NCBI GenBank assembly: GCA_000179315.1
Contig: ADZZ01000631.1
Location: forward strand, 1-49,499
Reading direction: 5' to 3'
DNA from: a delta proteobacterium NaphS2
GTDB taxonomy: Bacteria > Desulfobacterota > DSM-4660 > Desulfatiglandales > Desulfatiglandaceae
Length of the DNA: 49,499 nucleotides
Shown here piece by piece: positions 27,701 through 35,486 of the stretch. The translations under genes were made by a program, and so were the position numbers. The notes under the pieces were generated by a model. That model searched no databases and was not told the DNA's origin. It saw nothing but the letters and a program-made list of their open reading frames with translations. Each line of letters opens with the position of its first letter. The first letter of the stretch is position 1.

Positions 27701-28082
27701 AGCGCAAAGGCATAAACGGATACTGGTTGTGGACGACTCATTTACCGTTCGGGAAATGGAACGGAAGCTGCTTGAAAGCAAGGGTTACCAGGTGGACACG
27801 GCCGTTGATGGGGTGGATGGATGGAATGCGGTTCGATCGGGCGACTATGATATGGTGATATCCGACGTGGACATGCCCCGGATGAACGGCATCGAATTCG
27901 TAAATCAGATTAAGCGACATCAGGAGCTTAAGAGCATTCCGGTGATCATTGTTTCCTATAAAGACAAAGAAGAAGACAGACTGGCGGGTTTACAGGCCGG
28001 GGCCAACTATTACCTGACCAAAAGCAGTTTTGAGGACGACTCATTGATAAGGGCCGCCGTCAATCTCATTGGAGAGGCCTAA
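24702..28082 (+). CDS. wspE: hybrid chemotaxis histidine kinase with three Hpt domains and a receiver, WspE type
   Basis: 1126 residues from a GTG. Three tandem Hpt domains come first. Hpt1 (about 12-120) has IPAIQAIKGG with Gln55 at the phospho-His position. Hpt2 has MRAAHSIKG (His229) and Hpt3 the same motif (His406). Then come dimerisation, the HATPase domain (HLIRNAVDHGIESPDERIAA, DDGRGIE, GRGVGLDVV), a CheW-like regulatory domain, and a C-terminal receiver with VVDDSFTVREME and SDVDMPRMNG. It autophosphorylates in response to receptor state and passes phosphate to its own receiver, to WspF and to the two output regulators. Hpt2 and Hpt3 are close copies, suggesting domain duplication. 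Confidence 0.92.
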   Translation: MNEAQEKPTSDVSAMMDLFRSEVKRHGATINDGLQSLRADPKNLERFQVMIPAIQAIKGGAQIVEQDQAVAVAQLMKSLFAAAEKGERPLGETDLQHLFEGVEILNHMVEAPAEGGLPWIESNAERIAEWLRRAGSQTSADLPATTAAPETVSKIEPEEAFVPVDETSSRDVGKDASLVGEAPEIDPAMCELFRTETQGHVAILNDGLLTLEQGPASGDQLEALMRAAHSIKGAASIVGVGGAAHIAGAMEECFAAAQKGLISLDSGKADVFFQGIDMLNRISEHVGEGSFRWLDNNQKEIEAITADITGIMTRNEDGVARRVKTEPHNGVATDKVIKTDDKASPQQNHGEVSKQAVTAFATDPAMLDLFQAEVETHVAVLNDGLLALENNPGATDQLEALMRAAHSIKGGARIVGLDAAVKVAHAMEDCFVAAQKGAVSLGSEQIDILLRIVDILIHIAESIHDGETDWVNRHGDEIDHLMEAINAIIHGDAPIPVSPVKVETDETPTPEPFEGGKDLTPSEDGDRSPVPEATSGKAPAIHKPAELDRTVRVTAAKIERLMGQAGEVVVGAGWLPNFSQSLLELKRNHLDLLNLLEELQEAVVQKKQYALAQELVSEAREKTKACSLQLAERLNQFDIFTGTTAALSDRIYHEVISVRMRPFADGVHGFPRLVRDLARDLGKKVRLNIKGKGTEVDRDILEKLDAPLNHLIRNAVDHGIESPDERIAAGKPETGLLQLEASHRSGMLMITVKDDGRGIELEKLRDQIVQKKMTTREMAARMNETELMEFLFLPGFSTAKNVTEISGRGVGLDVVHNMVHEVGGVVRAVSDPGKGLTFHIELPLTLSVVRTFLVEIAGEPYAFPLARIDRCLELSPSEIEIVEDRQYFRFDNNNIALVDTHNVLELETPLESRDKFFVVVLSDRLNAYGMAVDKFLGECDLVVRPLDDRLGKVPDISSAAVMLDGSPVLIFDVEDLVRSIDNLLAGRRLRKLSQAREAIEAQRHKRILVVDDSFTVREMERKLLESKGYQVDTAVDGVDGWNAVRSGDYDMVISDVDMPRMNGIEFVNQIKRHQELKSIPVIIVSYKDKEEDRLAGLQAGANYYLTKSSFEDDSLIRAAVNLIGEA

Positions 28083-28085
28083 CCC

Positions 28086-29093
28086 ATGCGCATCGCCATC
28101 GTCAATGACATGTCCCGGGCCGTTGACATCCTGAAAAGGATCATCCTGGACAATTCCGTTCATAAGCTGGCCTGGATCGCGAAAACCGGTAGTGAAGCGG
28201 TCCGAAAGTGTGAAGAAGATCAACCTGACCTGATACTCATGGACCTTTTCATGCCAGACATGGACGGCGTGGAAGCCACCCGAAGAATTATGTATGCAAC
28301 GCCATGCCCTATCCTGCTGGTAACGGCCACCATGGAGGATCACGCCGGAAAAATTTTCGAAGCCATGGGTCATGGAGCCCTCGATGCTATCAATACGCCC
28401 ATGATGGGAAGCGGAGAAAATGCTCTCAAGAGTCGCGATGCCCTGCTCAAAAAGATCAGCATCATTGAAAAGCTGAGTATTAATTCTAAAAATGCGCCCA
28501 AAAAAGAGCAAACAAAACCGGCAAGGGCTGCAAAAGTCTCTTCGCTGATTGTCATGGGTGCGTCCACCGGAGGCCCGAAGGCTCTGGCGGATATTTTGAG
28601 CCGAATGCCCGTTGATCTCAGGGCGGGGATTCTCATTGCCCAGCACGTGGACGGAGAGTTTTCAGCCGGTATGGCCAGATGGCTCGATGAGCAGAGTCCC
28701 CTTAAAATACGAATTGCGAAAGAGGGCGCCTATCCTCTACAGGGGACTGCCTTTCTGGCGGGAAAAAATGATCATCTCGTGCTCACATCGCACCTTAACC
28801 TGGCTTACACCAAAGAACCTATTGCCACGCCTTTTCGCCCTTCCGTGGATGTATTGTTCAAAAGTGTTGCGGCCCATTGGCCTTCAATGGGGGTTGCGGT
28901 GCTGTTGACCGGAATGGGCAAAGACGGTGCCGAAGGCATGAAAATGCTGCATCGTGTCGGGTGGCATACCATCGCACAGGACGAAGCCACCAGTGTTGTT
29001 TACGGCATGCCCAAGGCAGCCCGGGATCTGGTGGCGACATCGGAAATCCTTCCGGTTGACCGGATTGCATCTGCGATTTTGCGAAGATTGTAA
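28086..29093 (+). CDS. wspF: CheB-type methylesterase response regulator, WspF type
   Basis: 335 residues: a receiver (1-120) and a methylesterase (about 150-335). The receiver begins [10 protein letters not shown], with ND in place of the usual DD, has [10 protein letters not shown], and carries [13 protein letters not shown] where most receivers have Lys-Pro. This [13 protein letters not shown] combination is characteristic of WspF. The esterase triad is Ser in [10 protein letters not shown], His in AQHVDGEF and Asp in [10 protein letters not shown]. It removes receptor methyl groups to reset the array. It follows the kinase stop by three bases. Confidence 0.92.
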   Translation: MRIAIVNDMSRAVDILKRIILDNSVHKLAWIAKTGSEAVRKCEEDQPDLILMDLFMPDMDGVEATRRIMYATPCPILLVTATMEDHAGKIFEAMGHGALDAINTPMMGSGENALKSRDALLKKISIIEKLSINSKNAPKKEQTKPARAAKVSSLIVMGASTGGPKALADILSRMPVDLRAGILIAQHVDGEFSAGMARWLDEQSPLKIRIAKEGAYPLQGTAFLAGKNDHLVLTSHLNLAYTKEPIATPFRPSVDVLFKSVAAHWPSMGVAVLLTGMGKDGAEGMKMLHRVGWHTIAQDEATSVVYGMPKAARDLVATSEILPVDRIASAILRRL

Positions 29094-29130
29094 ACATCAT
29101 GGAATTCTAAAGTGTTAAACGGGAATCTGA

Positions 29131-30597
29131 ATGTCTGACAACGCATCTCTCACCCAACACCGCATAACCGTCTTGCTTGTGGACGATCAGCACATGGTCG
29201 GCGAAACCCTGCGTCGAATGCTGGCGCCTGAAAATGATATTGATTTTCATTTTTGCCAGGACCCCACAAAAGCCATCAAGACCGCAAACCAAATCCACCC
29301 CACGGTGATACTGCAGGACCTGGTGATGCCTGAAATAGACGGATTGACCCTGGTCCGATACTATCGTGCCAATGTGGCGACCCGACAGGTTCCGTTGATT
29401 GTGCTTTCCAGTAAGGAAGAGGCCCTTACCAAGGCGGAAGCATTTGCCCTCGGCGCCAACGACTACATGGTCAAGCTGCCGGACCGTCTGGAAATTCTGG
29501 CACGGATCCGATATCACTCCCGGGGTTACATTAATTTGCTAGAGAGAAATGAGGCCCAGGCACAACTGGAAAAAGCCAACCGGCTCATCCGGAAGACATT
29601 CGGGCAGTACCTGTCCGATGACATCGTCGATGCCATCCTGGAAAGTCCCGAAGGCGCGGCGCTGGGCGGTGAAAAACGCTTTGTCACCATCATGATGACC
29701 GATTTGAGGGGATTTACCGCCATCGGTGAAAGACTTCCCGCGGAGGATGTGGTGAGCATTATCAATATCTACCTGGAAACCATGACGGAAATTGTTTTGA
29801 AATACCATGGAACCATCGATGAGTTTATCGGCGATGCCATTTTTGTGATTTTCGGCGCTCCGATCCTAAGAGATAATGATGCCAAAAGAGCAGTGGCATG
29901 CGCAGTGGAAATGCAACTGGCCATGACGGAGGTCAATAAACGGTGCCGCGAAAAAGGGTATCCGGAGGTCCATCAGGGGATCGGCATCAATTCGGGTCAA
30001 TTGGTGGTGGGCAACATCGGCTCCAAGAAGCGTATGAAATACGGCGTGGTGGGCCGAAACGTCAACCTGACGTCACGCATCGAGAGTTACACCGTTGGGG
30101 GGCAGATCTTCATTTCAGAAAGCACAATGGAAGAATGCGGCCAGCACTTGTTGAGGATTGACGACCAGATTGAAGTGATGCCGAAAGGGGTCAAGAAACC
30201 CATTACCATCTACGAGGTGGGAGGCATCAGGGGCGAATTCGACCTGTTTCTGCCGGAAAAGGTGGACGCGGAACTGATGGATCTGTCAAAGCCCGTCCTC
30301 ATCGAATTCACCATACTTGAAGGAAAACACGCAGGCGATACCCGGTATGTGGGAACGCTGGACAAGCTCTTTGAAAAAACCGCACAAATATCGGCCGAGG
30401 TTTCAGCGGATAAACTGGTCAATCTGAAAATTTCACTTTTTGATTATGACAAAAATGAGATCACTTCCGACCTCTATGCCAAGGTAATCAAGAACGTTTC
30501 AAAGGATCCGGCGGTTTTCCATGTCAGCCTCACCTCGGTGCCGCCCGAAGCCGCCACCTTCTTTGCGCATGTTGCCGTAGAACCAACAGCAGTGTGA
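29131..30597 (+). CDS. response regulator with class III nucleotide cyclase output (replaces WspR)
   Basis: 488 residues. The receiver (about 10-135) has LLVDDQHMVGETLRRML, phospho-Asp63 in LQDLVMPEIDG and Lys115 in DYMVKLPD, closely like the WspR receiver. A helix leads to a class III cyclase domain (about 180-370). Metal-binding Asp191 (MMTDLRGFT) and Asp235 (FIGDAIFVIFG) and the transition-state pair Asn312/Arg316 (VNLTSRIE) are all present. The usual substrate-specifying Asp of GDxVN is replaced (GRNVN). The last 110 residues form an unrecognised, beta-rich, possibly PilZ-like domain without RxxxR. Expected to make cAMP or cGMP when phosphorylated. Confidence 0.88.
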   Translation: MSDNASLTQHRITVLLVDDQHMVGETLRRMLAPENDIDFHFCQDPTKAIKTANQIHPTVILQDLVMPEIDGLTLVRYYRANVATRQVPLIVLSSKEEALTKAEAFALGANDYMVKLPDRLEILARIRYHSRGYINLLERNEAQAQLEKANRLIRKTFGQYLSDDIVDAILESPEGAALGGEKRFVTIMMTDLRGFTAIGERLPAEDVVSIINIYLETMTEIVLKYHGTIDEFIGDAIFVIFGAPILRDNDAKRAVACAVEMQLAMTEVNKRCREKGYPEVHQGIGINSGQLVVGNIGSKKRMKYGVVGRNVNLTSRIESYTVGGQIFISESTMEECGQHLLRIDDQIEVMPKGVKKPITIYEVGGIRGEFDLFLPEKVDAELMDLSKPVLIEFTILEGKHAGDTRYVGTLDKLFEKTAQISAEVSADKLVNLKISLFDYDKNEITSDLYAKVIKNVSKDPAVFHVSLTSVPPEAATFFAHVAVEPTAV

Positions 30598-30618
30598 GAC
30601 AAACCGGAGATAAGGAAA

Positions 30619-31845
30619 ATGTCGGCCCAAAACCCGCAGCACGGACATGAAAAACTTTACGCTTTTGGGGAGCACACGATCACGGTACTGCTGGTGGATG
30701 ACCAGGAGATTGTGGCTGAAGCCGTCCGGCGCATGTTGTCGGGAGAACCGGATATCCGTGTGGATTATTGCCAGGACCCCACGAAGGCCCTTGATCGCGC
30801 CAGGAAAATTCATCCCACCCTCATTTTGCAGGATTTGATCATGCCCGACATCGACGGATTGACCCTGGTTCGTTTTTTCAGGGCTTCCGAAGCCACGCGC
30901 CAGATTCCGTTGATCGTGCTTTCCACCAAGGAAGATCCGGCCACAAAAGCGGAAGCCTTTGCCTTGGGCGCCAACGATTATCTGGTGAAGTTGCCGGACA
31001 AGATCGAGCTCATTGCCAGGATTCGTTACCATTCAAAGGCCTATATCACGCTTCTGGAGCGCAACGAAACCTATGACGCTCTTCTGGCCAGCCAGGCGGC
31101 CCTCAACAGTGAACTGAAACAGGCGGCGGCCTATGTCCGCGCTCTGTTGCCGCCCCGGCTGGCGGGAGATATCCGCACGGATTGGGAATTTATTCCTTCC
31201 ACTTCACTGGGGGGGGATTCATTCGGTTATCATTGGATTGATGCGGATCATTTTGCCATGTATCTGCTGGACGTATGCGGGCACGGCATCGGGGCGGCCC
31301 TTCTTTCCATATCGGTCATTAATACCTTACGTTCCGAATCCCTGAACCATGTGGATTTTAGAGATCCTGCCCAGGTTCTGGCGGAATTGAACCAGGTTTT
31401 CAAAATGGAAAATCATAACGATATGTTTTTTACCATCTGGTACGGAGTTTACCATAAACACGAAGGTGAGATTGAATATGCCTGTGGCGGACACCCACCC
31501 GCCATTGCCATGACCGGTGACACACCTGAGACGGCCGAATTGGTGAAACTCTCGGGCGAAGGGTTCATCATCGGTGCCGTACCGGAAACGAAATATGCCG
31601 GTTTTTCATTTTCGCTCAAACCCTTCACGCGGCTCTATGTCTTCAGCGACGGCATTTACGAAGTTGAGGGGTGCGGGGGAAAAGTCTGCATGTTTGATGA
31701 TTTCGCGGGCGTGGTGAGGGATCTCTACCGGGATAATGGGGCCCACGTGGAAGGTATTATCGATGCCATGAAAGCACGGCAGGGTAAGGACGTTTTTGAC
31801 GACGATGTTTCCCTCCTGGAAATCGAGTTCCAAACCGAACCATGA
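30619..31845 (+). CDS. response regulator with SpoIIE/PP2C-type serine phosphatase output
   Basis: 408 residues. The receiver (about 20-145) is again WspR-like: LLVDDQEIVAEAVRRML, phospho-Asp72 in QDLIMPDIDG and Lys124 in DYLVKLPD. A short coiled linker leads to a PP2C/SpoIIE phosphatase (about 170-405) with metal-binding Asp200 (TSLGGDSFGYHW) and Asp218 (LLDVCGHGIGAALLS), CGGHPPAI, VFSDGIYE and the C-terminal DDDVSLLEIE. Such phosphatases usually act on anti-anti-sigma factors. No STAS or anti-sigma kinase gene is in the window, so the target is elsewhere. GGAG precedes the ATG. Confidence 0.9.
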   Translation: MSAQNPQHGHEKLYAFGEHTITVLLVDDQEIVAEAVRRMLSGEPDIRVDYCQDPTKALDRARKIHPTLILQDLIMPDIDGLTLVRFFRASEATRQIPLIVLSTKEDPATKAEAFALGANDYLVKLPDKIELIARIRYHSKAYITLLERNETYDALLASQAALNSELKQAAAYVRALLPPRLAGDIRTDWEFIPSTSLGGDSFGYHWIDADHFAMYLLDVCGHGIGAALLSISVINTLRSESLNHVDFRDPAQVLAELNQVFKMENHNDMFFTIWYGVYHKHEGEIEYACGGHPPAIAMTGDTPETAELVKLSGEGFIIGAVPETKYAGFSFSLKPFTRLYVFSDGIYEVEGCGGKVCMFDDFAGVVRDLYRDNGAHVEGIIDAMKARQGKDVFDDDVSLLEIEFQTEP

Positions 31846-31876
31846 GGCGAATCGATAGATTGCTATGGAGGATATG

Positions 31877-33640
31877 ATGCACAATTTCTTTAACTTGCAT
31901 AAAAAGCTTTTCGGAGCGGTATCCTCCGGAACCGTCTATTTTGCATTTTTACTGGTAATATTTATAGGATCGGTTTGTTTCGTTTCAACCGCCCACGCCA
32001 AAAACTACATTAAAATAGGTCTGTTGGAGGAGCCTAAGACCTTGAATATCTGGTTGGCCACCGATGCCTGGTCCAGCAAGGTGCTGAGCCAGATATATCA
32101 GCCCCTTTATACCCGCGAGCCAAAAAGCCTCAACCTGATACCCTGGCTGGCTGAGGCGCATCCGGTCTATGATCCGGAAAAATTGACGTATACGGTCAGA
32201 ATAAGGCCTGCAAAATGGTCCGACGGTTCGAAATTGACTTCGGAAGATGTTGCTTTTACGGGTCGCTTCATAAAAACGCTGAAGCTACCCCGCTACCTCA
32301 GTAGTTGGGAATTTATAAAGAAAATTGAAACCCTCGATGATCGAACCATCCGCTTTACCCTGCGAGAACCCAAAGCCATTTTTCTTTCCAGGACACTTAC
32401 CACGCCCATTGTTCAAAAGAAATACTGGGAAGCGGTTCTGAAACGGGTAAAAGGTCTTGAAAAGCCGCTTTTGGAGGTGCTTAAATTAAAAGTTGAAAAT
32501 CCCATCAGCAACGGACCCTTTGTCCTCAAAGAGTGGCGGCGAGGCGCCTATGTCTTTCTGGAAACGAATAAATACTTTTTCGGACGAGGGGAGAAGATCG
32601 CCGGATACCCATTGGGCCCGCATATTGACGGCATCATATTCAAGTTTTTCGGTACCAGCGATGCCGCGGTCCTGGCACTGATGAAGGGTAGTATCGACAT
32701 GTTCTGGTGGGGGTTGCAACAGGGGTATCTGGCGGATCTGGAAGATAATAAAAATGTCAGCATTTACACCAGCGAAAAGAGCGCCCTTTATTATGCAGGG
32801 TTCAATCTCAGGAGGGCGCCTTTCAACGACCTTCATTTCAGAACGGCTGTGGCGTTTGTGACGGATAAGAATTTTATCGTGAGGCGAATCCTCCAGGGGT
32901 ACGCCCTTCAGGCCGAGTCCATTGTGCCTTCCAGCAATTCCTTCTGGTACGATCCCAATGTGCCCGAATACGGCGAGGGGCTCGATCGGGACGAAAGAAT
33001 CCGAAAGGCCTTTCAGGTCCTGAAGGAAGGTGGCTACACCTGGAAAGAGCCGCCGGTCAATTCCGAAGGAGAGGTGGTTCGGGGAGAGAAGATGCGTCTG
33101 CCGGACGGCCGCGAAATGGAAAGGCTGACGATTCTCACGCCTCCCGCCGATTATGACCCCCAGAGGGCCATGGTGGGGATCATGATACAGGAATGGCTCA
33201 AGATGCTGGGGATTCCCGCCACCAGCAAGCCCATGCCGCTGGGTTCCCTTATCCAACAGATAAAAACCCGCCATGATTTTGATCTTTTCGTCCTGGGTTA
33301 TGGAAATTTGTCGCTTGATCCGGACTATTTGAGGAATTTCTTCATCTCGAAAAACAGCAAACCAAAAGGGTGGAATACCTGCGGTTACAATAATCCCGTC
33401 TTTGATCGTATTGCCAATGCCAGTGCTGATGCCATGGATCGCGAAAAGCGAAGAAAGCTCATCTGGGAAATGCAGGAAATTTTGATGCATGATCTGCCGT
33501 GGTTGCCCCTTTACACCCCCAAACTGGCGGAAGGGGTCCGGGAAGACCGTTTTTCGGGGTGGATCAATATGGTGGGCGGCATTGGAAATCGCTGGTCTTT
33601 TTGCAGCATTAAGCCGGTTGAAAAAAGCAGTGAAAACTAG
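31877..33640 (+). CDS. oligopeptide/nickel-type extracellular solute-binding protein (SBP_bac_5)
   Basis: About 587 residues from the ATG at 31877, which has GGAGGA at usable distance; ATGs at 31865 and 31874 are alternatives. A signal peptide ends near FVSTAHA. The mature protein matches the DppA/OppA fold: LLEEPKTLNIWLATDAWSSK, YTVRIRPAKWSDGSKLTSED, and later repeats of the family such as NISFKMRLPDGREME-like and LPWLPLYTPK segments. No permease or ATPase follows. It begins 31 bases after the phosphatase regulator, so it may be part of the chemosensory transcript as a third orphan binding protein. Confidence 0.87.
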   Translation: MHNFFNLHKKLFGAVSSGTVYFAFLLVIFIGSVCFVSTAHAKNYIKIGLLEEPKTLNIWLATDAWSSKVLSQIYQPLYTREPKSLNLIPWLAEAHPVYDPEKLTYTVRIRPAKWSDGSKLTSEDVAFTGRFIKTLKLPRYLSSWEFIKKIETLDDRTIRFTLREPKAIFLSRTLTTPIVQKKYWEAVLKRVKGLEKPLLEVLKLKVENPISNGPFVLKEWRRGAYVFLETNKYFFGRGEKIAGYPLGPHIDGIIFKFFGTSDAAVLALMKGSIDMFWWGLQQGYLADLEDNKNVSIYTSEKSALYYAGFNLRRAPFNDLHFRTAVAFVTDKNFIVRRILQGYALQAESIVPSSNSFWYDPNVPEYGEGLDRDERIRKAFQVLKEGGYTWKEPPVNSEGEVVRGEKMRLPDGREMERLTILTPPADYDPQRAMVGIMIQEWLKMLGIPATSKPMPLGSLIQQIKTRHDFDLFVLGYGNLSLDPDYLRNFFISKNSKPKGWNTCGYNNPVFDRIANASADAMDREKRRKLIWEMQEILMHDLPWLPLYTPKLAEGVREDRFSGWINMVGGIGNRWSFCSIKPVEKSSEN

Positions 33641-33703
33641 GTGCTCATGTTTTAGAAAAGTCAACGGGCTTTGGGGAGCGTTTTGAAACTCGGGCCTTTT
33701 TTC

Positions 33704-33733
33704 TTGACTGAATACATCAAGTTAAAATATTCT
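33704..33733 (+). promoter_or_regulatory. possible promoter for the padR/molybdenum gene run
   Basis: TTGACT (33704-33709), an 18-base spacer and TATTCT (33728-33733) form a plausible sigma-70 promoter in the 158-base gap before padR. Just downstream, ATGCCGG (33734-33740) and CCGGCAT (33765-33771) form an inverted repeat that overlaps the expected start of transcription. It could be an operator, for example for PadR itself. Confidence 0.4.
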
Positions 33734-33801
33734 ATGCCGGAATATGGTCGAAATCCGATAGCGGCCGGCATGAATTAATTTGTGTTTGCCTGGGGGGAAT
33801 G

Positions 33802-34323
33802 ATGAAAGAAAAACCTGCCACAGAGTATGCCCTGCTGGGAGCGTTGATGTCCGGACCCCGCCATGGGTATGAGATTCTCCAATTCCTGGAAACCGGTCTG
33901 GGACCGGCCTGGCGTGTCAGTACGAGCCAGTTGTATGCGCTCCTAAAACGCCTGGATAATGACGGATTGTTGAATTCAACCCTTGAAACCCAGAATACAC
34001 GGCCTTCGAAACGGGTGTTTGAAATTATGCCCGCTGGCAGAAAACATTTTCTGGACTGGTTGAAAAGTTCGGCGGCCCATGCGCGGGATTTACGCATTGA
34101 ATTCCTGGCGAAGCTTTACTTTTTTCAACATCTTGAGCTTCCCGGTGGCGGCGAACTGGTGAGGTCACAGACTGCCATTCTGGAAAGGCTTAAAAAACGT
34201 CTGACGGATCGGAAACAAGCGGAGAAAGACGATTATAAGCGGTTGGTTTACGGTTTCAGGATTTCGACCCTTAAAGGATGGCTCGATTGGTTGAAACTGG
34301 AAGCAACCGCTTATTTACCCTGA
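33802..34323 (+). CDS. PadR-family transcriptional regulator
   Basis: 173 residues. The winged-helix N-domain has the PadR pattern YALLGALMSGPRHGYEI, then VSTSQLYALLKRLDNDGLL. A C-terminal helical domain (about 95-170) serves dimerisation. Two ATGs lie in tandem after a G run; 33802 has the better spacing. PadR proteins are mostly repressors of adjacent genes, so control of the following molybdenum/selenium genes and of its own promoter is likely (inference). It ends 23 bases before the next gene. Confidence 0.85.
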   Translation: MKEKPATEYALLGALMSGPRHGYEILQFLETGLGPAWRVSTSQLYALLKRLDNDGLLNSTLETQNTRPSKRVFEIMPAGRKHFLDWLKSSAAHARDLRIEFLAKLYFFQHLELPGGGELVRSQTAILERLKKRLTDRKQAEKDDYKRLVYGFRISTLKGWLDWLKLEATAYLP

Positions 34324-34346
34324 GTAATGGTAGTTGGGAGTTTTTT

Positions 34347-35393
34347 ATGTCAAACAAATTCAAATCCTCAGCGAAAATCATTCCTGTAGATCAGTCCGTG
34401 GGAACCGTTCTGGCCCACGATATTACGGAAATCAGACCCGGACAGTTCAAGGGGACGGCCTTCAAGAAAGGGCATATCATCAGAGACGCGGATATCGCTC
34501 ATTTGAAGAGGGTCGGGAAAGAACACCTTTATGTTTTGCACCTGGATCCGGGTGAAGTCCATGAAGATGATGCGGCTCTCAGGCTGGCAACCTTGCTGGC
34601 CGGCAATGGCGTGACGTTCGATCCCCGTCCTTCGGAAGGGAGAATTCAGTTGAAGGCGATTCACCGTGGCCTGATGACAGTGGATGTGCCGGCGCTCACC
34701 CGCATCAATCTGGTGCCGGATATCAGCTGTTCATCCAGGCATACCCACTCGGTGGTGGAAAAAGGGGATGTCATTGGCGGTGTGAGGGCTATTCCGTTGA
34801 TTATTGGCGAGGAAAACCTTCAGGCCGCTGAAGAGATTGCGCGTGAAGTGGACGATTTTTTTTCCGTAAAACCTTTTTTAACACCCAAGACCGGCCTTGT
34901 GATTACGGGTAATGAAGTGTTTTCAGGGCTGATCGACGATAAATTCGCCCCCATCATTCGAAGCAAGCTCCAGGACTTTGACTGTCCTGTTATGGGGATT
35001 GCCTTTGCACCCGATAACAGAGAACAAATTGCATCTGAAATTCGCAAGTACCTCGATAATGGAGCTGAAATGATTGTGGTGGCCGGCGGCATGAGTGTGG
35101 ATCCCGACGATATTACCCGCGTGGCCATTGCCGACGCTGGAGCCGAAGACGTCGTTTACGGAACGCCGGTCCTGCCGGGCGCCATGTTTCTCTATGGACG
35201 TTTCGGGAATGTACCGGTACTGGGGTTGCCTGCCTGTGTTCTCTTTTTCAGGGCAACGGTGCTGGATCTCGTGTTGCCGAGGGTTCTGGCGGGCGAACGG
35301 ATTACGCGGGAAAATCTTGCGGCCATGGCGCACGGTGGGATGTGTCTGGAATGTGAAACGTGTCATTTTCCCAGGTGTGCATTTGGAAAGTAG
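34347..35393 (+). CDS. molybdopterin-binding domain protein (MoeA/MogA-related)
   Basis: 348 residues from the ATG at 34347 with GGGAG six bases upstream. The N-half has IIPVDQSVGTVLAHDITEI and GTAFKKGHIIRDADI, as in the stand-alone molybdopterin-binding proteins found with Mo hydroxylase genes. The C-half is the MoCF-binding fold with VITGNEVFSGLIDD and VVAGGMSVDPDDITR. The extreme C-terminus is cysteine-rich (CLECETCHFPRC), which could bind metal. Probably handles molybdopterin during cofactor maturation for hydroxylases served by the next two genes. Confidence 0.82.
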   Translation: MSNKFKSSAKIIPVDQSVGTVLAHDITEIRPGQFKGTAFKKGHIIRDADIAHLKRVGKEHLYVLHLDPGEVHEDDAALRLATLLAGNGVTFDPRPSEGRIQLKAIHRGLMTVDVPALTRINLVPDISCSSRHTHSVVEKGDVIGGVRAIPLIIGEENLQAAEEIAREVDDFFSVKPFLTPKTGLVITGNEVFSGLIDDKFAPIIRSKLQDFDCPVMGIAFAPDNREQIASEIRKYLDNGAEMIVVAGGMSVDPDDITRVAIADAGAEDVVYGTPVLPGAMFLYGRFGNVPVLGLPACVLFFRATVLDLVLPRVLAGERITRENLAAMAHGGMCLECETCHFPRCAFGK

Positions 35394-35486
35394 GTCATAC
35401 GTTGAAAGGGTGCAGGGGACGGTGGGCAGTGTGCCGGATTGAACCGAGGAATTAAAGCCTTGACTGAATGAGTTGGAGTATTAAAC

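Noticed and set aside
28086-31845. A flagellar chemotaxis operon with standard CheY output
   Set aside because: WspB/D/F-specific signatures, WspR-like receivers and the absence of CheY, CheD or flagellar genes point to the Wsp/alternative-function class.
32486-33664. 392-residue open frame on the - strand
   Set aside because: Antisense to the SBP_bac_5 gene; no motifs.
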